From Tritrichomonas foetus (taxonomy: Eukaryota > Parabasalia > Tritrichomonadida > Tritrichomonadidae), in the NCBI GenBank assembly GCA_001839685.1, contig MLAK01000781.1:52581-63158 (forward strand): a DNA stretch of 10,578 nt, read 5' to 3'. The position numbers were made by a program, and so were the translations under genes. Below the pieces are notes generated by a model, which saw nothing but the letters and a program-made list of their open reading frames with translations, was not told the origin of the DNA and made no database searches. Of the stretch, positions 7,517 to 10,578 are shown in pieces; the first letter of the stretch is position 1; each line of letters starts with the position of its first letter.

Positions 7517-8611
7517 CTAGCACTTGTTTGAAATGCATGGTGATAACAAGTAAACATCACCTTCATACATATAAGCATGAACAGGTTCTCCAACAACAAA
7601 ATGGTCACCTGAATGATTCACATCAGATACACTGAAACTACTTGCACAAACAAAGCATTCCGTTTCAGCTTCAACAACCTCGATATTAGAAGAAATCACT
7701 CTGGCTCTCATCATTCTAGTTGTTCGTGACTGCCACTCAGTCAGCATTTGTGTGGCTTCAAAAAGAAACTCGAATATAATTTTTTTCGCTTCAAAAAATT
7801 GACTCATTCCATCATTTTCAATATCTTCTTCTCTATTAAATAAACCATTTTGTGAATTGCTCTGAAAATTATGAAATTGTCTGTTAAAGTTTGGAAATCC
7901 TTCGTTTAAAAAGGACTCACTGTCAGAAATATCTTCAGTTATGTTTTCTTCTGAAAGAAATAAGTCTTCATCGTTGATTTCATCATTTAAATTGTCTTCT
8001 TGTTGAGCAGAAGGGAAACTGTTGACTTGGAATTCTAATTCCTCATTTTCTTGAAAATTAGTGGTATTTTGAACAAGATTGGTATTTTTGAAGTTTTGGA
8101 AATTGGATCGAATTTTTGTGTTTAGAGAAGACTTGTCTGTATTTTCAACTGAGCTCGGTGATGAATAATCATTTTTGGTATGATTTTGGATAAAACTGTT
8201 GAGATATTTTCGATCATTGTATTTTGAAATGTTACGAAAAGGGAGATTTAAAAAGTTGTTTGTATTGGAAATTGAATCGATCCATGTATTATTTTTTCGT
8301 TTTAAGCTATTAATATGTTGGTTTTGGAATGGATTTAGGTCTTTCTGAAAAGCTGAAAGTGAAGCAATAGAATTTTGCATGCTGCTATTGGAATTTTGAG
8401 GGGAAGGATAATATTCATCATCTGCAAATTGATCACCCATGTTAATATTTTCGATTTTGTCATCATTGGAATCATGATTCAAATCATGATGGAAATGATC
8501 AAATTGATTGAAATTATAATGTTGTGGTGATCGACGACAGAGTGACTGAGGTGGTGAATGTACATTTGGGTCATTAATTTCATCAAACTCAATCTCATCA
8601 ATATCTATCAT
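7517..8611 (-). CDS. Asn/Ser/Asp-rich protein, Cys-containing C-terminus
   Basis: This complete 364-residue frame ends in TAG. Residues 1-270 are low-complexity and probably disordered, rich in Asn, Ser, Asp, Gln, His and Phe, with the acidic start MIDIDEIEFDEINDP and repeated EED/NDED patches. A short helix (about 275-300, EAKKIIFEFLFEATQMLTEW) leads into a compact tail. The tail carries C319-x2-C322, three His, then C359-x4-C364 at the extreme end, which could form a small zinc-binding or disulfide unit, though spacing does not match a standard RING or ribbon. The N-terminus, with its SPPQSLCRRSP motif, could be a phospho-regulated regulator region. The perfect TCATT just before the ATG supports the start. 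I do not recognise the family; a transcription-associated or nuclear role is only a composition-based guess. Confidence 0.8.
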   Translation of the reverse strand: MIDIDEIEFDEINDPNVHSPPQSLCRRSPQHYNFNQFDHFHHDLNHDSNDDKIENINMGDQFADDEYYPSPQNSNSSMQNSIASLSAFQKDLNPFQNQHINSLKRKNNTWIDSISNTNNFLNLPFRNISKYNDRKYLNSFIQNHTKNDYSSPSSVENTDKSSLNTKIRSNFQNFKNTNLVQNTTNFQENEELEFQVNSFPSAQQEDNLNDEINDEDLFLSEENITEDISDSESFLNEGFPNFNRQFHNFQSNSQNGLFNREEDIENDGMSQFFEAKKIIFEFLFEATQMLTEWQSRTTRMMRARVISSNIEVVEAETECFVCASSFSVSDVNHSGDHFVVGEPVHAYMYEGDVYLLSPCISNKC

Positions 8612-8616
8612 AATGA
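8612..8616 (-). promoter_or_regulatory. Initiator TCATT of the 7517-8611 gene
   Basis: The reverse strand reads GAGTCATTATG, with TCATT directly abutting the ATG. It fits the trichomonad initiator consensus (TCA, pyrimidine, T/A) exactly and would give a leader of about three bases. It is the best initiator match in the window. Confidence 0.5.
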
Positions 8617-8669
8617 CTCACTTCCTTGATGAAGTAGATTCACACAAATGAATTAACCTTAGAAACCGC

Positions 8670-8680
8670 TTTTTTTCCCC
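8670..8680 (-). promoter_or_regulatory. G4A7 tract upstream of the 8611 gene
   Basis: On the gene's own strand this reads GGGGAAAAAAA about 60 bases before the ATG. It is in the same orientation relative to its gene as the tract before 5107. Confidence 0.35.
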
Positions 8681-8864
8681 AATCTTTTTACGGTTATATT
8701 TGATGGGGTTTTACAAAAATTCCAAAGAACTACTCAGAAAGCTTGTTATAGTTTCATTGTATTAATAAGTTTAATAAAATATAACAGTTATATGTGTGTT
8801 TCTGAATGAGCAGCCGAATCGTAATAAGCCACCAAACCAAACAAAAAAGTGATTTTCGAACTCC

Positions 8865-8927
8865 ACTTTTTCCGTGTTTATATGATCATTGATTCAATGC
8901 ACTTGACTATATAAGCATGGAAAAAGT
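8865..8927. repeat. 19-bp inverted repeat with nested palindrome
   Basis: Arm ACTTTTTCCGTGTTTATAT (8865-8883) is complementary to ATATAAGCATGGAAAAAGT (8909-8927). Seventeen of 19 positions are Watson-Crick, and if the + strand is transcribed the other two become G-U pairs, so all 19 would pair. The 25-base loop contains a second palindrome, CATTGA-T-TCAATG (8887-8899). It could be a structured RNA, a transposon relic or a 3' processing hairpin of the 9062 gene, whose stop is about 135 bases away. Confidence 0.75.
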
Positions 8928-9060
8928 TCAACACAAAAATAGAAGTTCGCATATAAACCATAGAAAAATTATGAGGAAATCAATGAAATAGAAAAACTCA
9001 CTTTTTCAGAAAATTAAATCGTTTTTAATGACGATAAAAACTGAATTTATTGATATTCAA

Positions 9061-9064
9061 TTTA
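9061..9064 (-). terminator. TAAA overlapping the stop codon
   Basis: On the reverse strand the gene ends TACTAAATTG, so the TAA stop is the first part of TAAA. In Trichomonas vaginalis a UAAA that often overlaps the stop codon has been reported as the poly(A) signal, so this is a good match. Confidence 0.5.
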
Positions 9065-9760
9065 GTAGTCATCAGCAACAGGCTCTGCTGGTTCTGAAGC
9101 TGGAGCTTCTGTTTCAAGAAGGTGATCGATGTTTTCTTGAGCTTCAGAGATGGCTTGTGATAACTTCTCAGCTTCTTCGGATTGCTCTCTCATTGAGCTT
9201 GTGATGACTTTTCCGAGTTGGTTGTAAGCGTGTTGAAGTCTGGAAACCTTGAATGTTGTGTACTTCTCTTTGGCTGCGATGAATTCTTGTAATTTCTCTT
9301 CGGCAGCTTCGATGGCTTGTTTCTTGGCATCGATTGCTTTGTTGATATCGGCTTCGATCTTGTACTTCTTGGTTCCTCCCTTAAGGCTATCTAATTCGAG
9401 ATCTTTGCGGAGCTTCTCGATCCTGGCCTTGGCATCCTTAACTTTCTTCTTAGCAACGGATGTTTCTTCAGAGAGACGGAAGATGACTTCGAAACGAGCA
9501 GCGATATCGTTGATATCTTCTGCAGTTCTTTCTTCAGCATCAGCAAGTTCCTTTTCCTTGTTGAGAACATTGAGATAGAGTGTTTGGATTTCTCCCATTT
9601 TTTCACGGAATTCTGGTGCTTCTTTCTCGATGATCTGAACTAAGGCACCTAAAAATTTTTCTTGATTGGAGATTTCACTGCGGTGGTATTTGACTTGTGC
9701 ACGTGAGTGTTCAACAACGGCATTGATATCTTTAAGGAGATCTTTCTTGCTTGCTGTCAT
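9062..9760 (-). CDS. Helical, possibly BAR-like protein
   Basis: This complete 232-residue frame is almost entirely predicted helix, with heptad-like Glu/Lys/Leu/Ala spacing. It falls into three long helices broken near residues 60-65 and around LDSLKGGTKKYK (about 123-134). The final helix has a Phe-Lys-Val-Ser-Arg-Leu...Tyr-Asn-Gln-Leu pattern. That three-helix length and layout resembles BAR-domain proteins that bind curved membranes and dimerise. Alternatives are a generic coiled coil or filament protein. A short Pro/Ala/Glu-rich acidic tail ends in DDY. The start at 9760 is supported by TCAAT ten bases upstream. Codons favour GAG, AAG, GCT and ATC, more G/C-rich at third positions than the large gene, suggesting high expression. 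The stop overlaps a TAAA. Confidence 0.9.
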   Translation of the reverse strand: MTASKKDLLKDINAVVEHSRAQVKYHRSEISNQEKFLGALVQIIEKEAPEFREKMGEIQTLYLNVLNKEKELADAEERTAEDINDIAARFEVIFRLSEETSVAKKKVKDAKARIEKLRKDLELDSLKGGTKKYKIEADINKAIDAKKQAIEAAEEKLQEFIAAKEKYTTFKVSRLQHAYNQLGKVITSSMREQSEEAEKLSQAISEAQENIDHLLETEAPASEPAEPVADDY

Positions 9761-9767
9761 TAGATCA

Positions 9768-9772
9768 ATTGA
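9768..9772 (-). promoter_or_regulatory. Initiator-like TCAAT of the 9062-9760 gene
   Basis: The reverse strand reads CTGTCAATTGATCTAATG. Taking the A of TCA as +1 gives a leader of about ten bases, as expected for trichomonad genes. The base after TCA is A rather than the consensus pyrimidine. Confidence 0.35.
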
Positions 9773-10348
9773 CAGAAATGGAGCGGTTTCTCATCGTACT
9801 AAACGGTCGATTGACAATAGAGATGAAAATTAAATGTTTTACAGAAGAAATCAATTGTTTTGTGAGAGACGATAAGAAAGTTCTAGGTCGATTTTGGCAG
9901 AATTTAACCTGTATATTGTAAATATTTTCAGAGGAAATTTTGTGATTTCAATTAATCTAGAAATTGAAAGAACAATACAATTGAATAACTTTTTCTATTT
10001 GCGTGGATAATTCCATTTTCTCGATATTGAATTAATTGAATATAACCGATAAATATTTGACCTTCCAACCTGGTTTGGATATTGTAAAGTTTTTTGTTTG
10101 ATTTTTCATTTATACAATTGTTCAACCTACTGTGAATCTTCCGAAAGTAAATTTTGTTTTTTTCTGGTATTTCGATAGTATAAAACACGGATGTTATAAT
10201 GAACACAAAAACACTTTGCTAAAAATAACTCAAATTGTGTAAAAAGTTATTCTATTTTTTTTGAATGAATACTTTCAATTTTATCATCATACCATCAGAA
10301 AAGAAGATGATATTTTATTTGCTCTAATTCATCTAGAGAATCAAATTT

Positions 10349-10358
10349 GGGGAAAAAA
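10349..10358 (+). promoter_or_regulatory. G4A6 tract
   Basis: GGGGAAAAAA in the right-hand spacer, another member of the recurrent G-then-A tracts. No gene start is visible downstream within the window. Confidence 0.25.
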
Positions 10359-10533
10359 TAGAAGATATGGAATTTCACTGATATTTGTGAAAGATAACTT
10401 TTTTCAGTTCATTGGTCAAACTTTAGTCAATATTGGAGTTTATTAACACTTTAAAAACAATTTGGATTAAAAATAACGATGATCAAAAAAGAAATCAAAA
10501 TGTGAAAAAATATTATTACTAAGTAGACATATA

Positions 10534-10574
10534 AGTTGTGATAAGTTGCAGCTTCGCTTCAACTTATCCCAACT
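10534..10574. repeat. Edge hairpin, 15-bp inverted repeat
   Basis: AGTTGTGATAAGTTG (10534-10548) pairs with CAACTTATCCCAACT (10560-10574) with one mismatch. Inside, AGC-TTC-GCT (10550-10558) extends the stem after one mismatch. ATAAGTTG also occurs as a direct repeat at 10531 and 10541. It lies a few bases from the window edge and could be a transposon end, a structured RNA or a terminator-like element. Confidence 0.7.
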
Positions 10575-10578
10575 CAAA

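Larger units (their letters stand above)
8612..9061. other. Intergenic region between two - strand genes
   Basis: This 450-base spacer contains the promoter of the 8611 gene, a C4T7 tract (8670-8680; G4A7 on the gene's strand, about 60 bases upstream of its ATG), a long hairpin (8865-8927) and AT-rich filler. No gene, tRNA or transposon end is recognisable. Confidence 0.65.
9761..10578. other. Gene-poor right end
   Basis: Eight hundred bases of AT-rich DNA without a convincing gene. Two short frames (9952-10206 reverse, 84 codons; 10261-10446 forward, 61 codons) have no recognisable motif, no clear initiator and composition like the spacer. The stretch holds an initiator-like TCAAT (9768-9772), the upstream region of the 9760 gene, a G4A6 tract (10349-10358) and a hairpin at the edge (10534-10574). 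It may be the promoter region or 5' flank of a gene beyond the window. Confidence 0.6.

Noticed and set aside
7408..7608. 66-codon reverse frame
   Set aside because: It overlaps the end of the 7517 gene and then reads the minisatellite; no independent support.
8612..9061. tRNA or other known RNA gene in the spacer
   Set aside because: No B-box-like GGTTCGANTCC or cloverleaf is visible. The hairpin at 8865-8927 does not match a known RNA family that I recognise.
9249..9606. Frames opposite to or out of phase with the 9062-9760 gene
   Set aside because: They are shadows of the strongly biased helical gene.
9952..10446. Two short frames in the right-hand spacer (84 and 61 codons)
   Set aside because: The lengths are expected by chance in AT-rich DNA, and I see no motif or initiator. 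They could still be small lineage-specific genes, so I list the region only as spacer.
1..10578. Spliceosomal introns of the trichomonad type
   Set aside because: I found no ACTAACACACAG-like 3' splice element on either strand, and the main frames are uninterrupted.

Overview
The window looks like nuclear DNA of a protist with an AT-rich, gene-dense, apparently intron-poor genome. It uses the standard code: TAA, TGA and TAG all act as stops and Gln is read from CAA/CAG, which argues against a ciliate. My best guess is a parabasalid (a trichomonad such as Trichomonas or Tritrichomonas). Each of the four genes whose start lies in the window has a TCA-containing, initiator-like element 1-12 bases before its ATG. 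One stop codon overlaps a TAAA, as parabasalid poly(A) signals do. One gene is a very short bromodomain protein. This lineage assignment is inference, about 0.6.

Layout. Bases 1-4863 (+) hold the 3' part of a giant, low-complexity, coiled-coil and charged-repeat protein whose start lies upstream of the window. It contains five degenerate ~62-residue N-terminal repeats, two almost identical 249-residue helical modules (746 of 747 bases by eye), a 39-unit Ser-Glu/Ser-Lys hexanucleotide array between them, a Pro/Tyr segment and a Lys-rich tail. Bases 5107-5802 (+) encode a 231-residue protein I do not recognise. Bases 5803-6458 are a convergent intergenic region dominated by a ~315-bp T/G microsatellite. 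Bases 6459-7115 (-) encode a minimal BET-like protein: one bromodomain and a C-terminal NET/ET-like segment. A 14-bp minisatellite (7321-7446) separates it from 7517-8611 (-), an Asn/Ser/Asp-rich, mostly disordered protein with a small Cys-containing C-terminus. Bases 9062-9760 (-) encode a 232-residue, possibly BAR-like helical protein whose base use differs from its neighbours. Bases 9761-10578 show no convincing gene and end in a hairpin.

I see no operon, CRISPR array, tRNA, rRNA or recognisable transposase. The genes do not form an obvious pathway. The bromodomain protein would act on chromatin, the helical proteins would be structural or membrane-associated, and the two remaining proteins are unassigned. 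The most interesting signals are the sharp-edged near-identity between two modules whose flanks are clearly diverged (gene conversion or an assembly artefact), the paired hexanucleotide/codon arrays, two intergenic hairpins, and a G(3-6)A(6-7) tract that recurs between genes.
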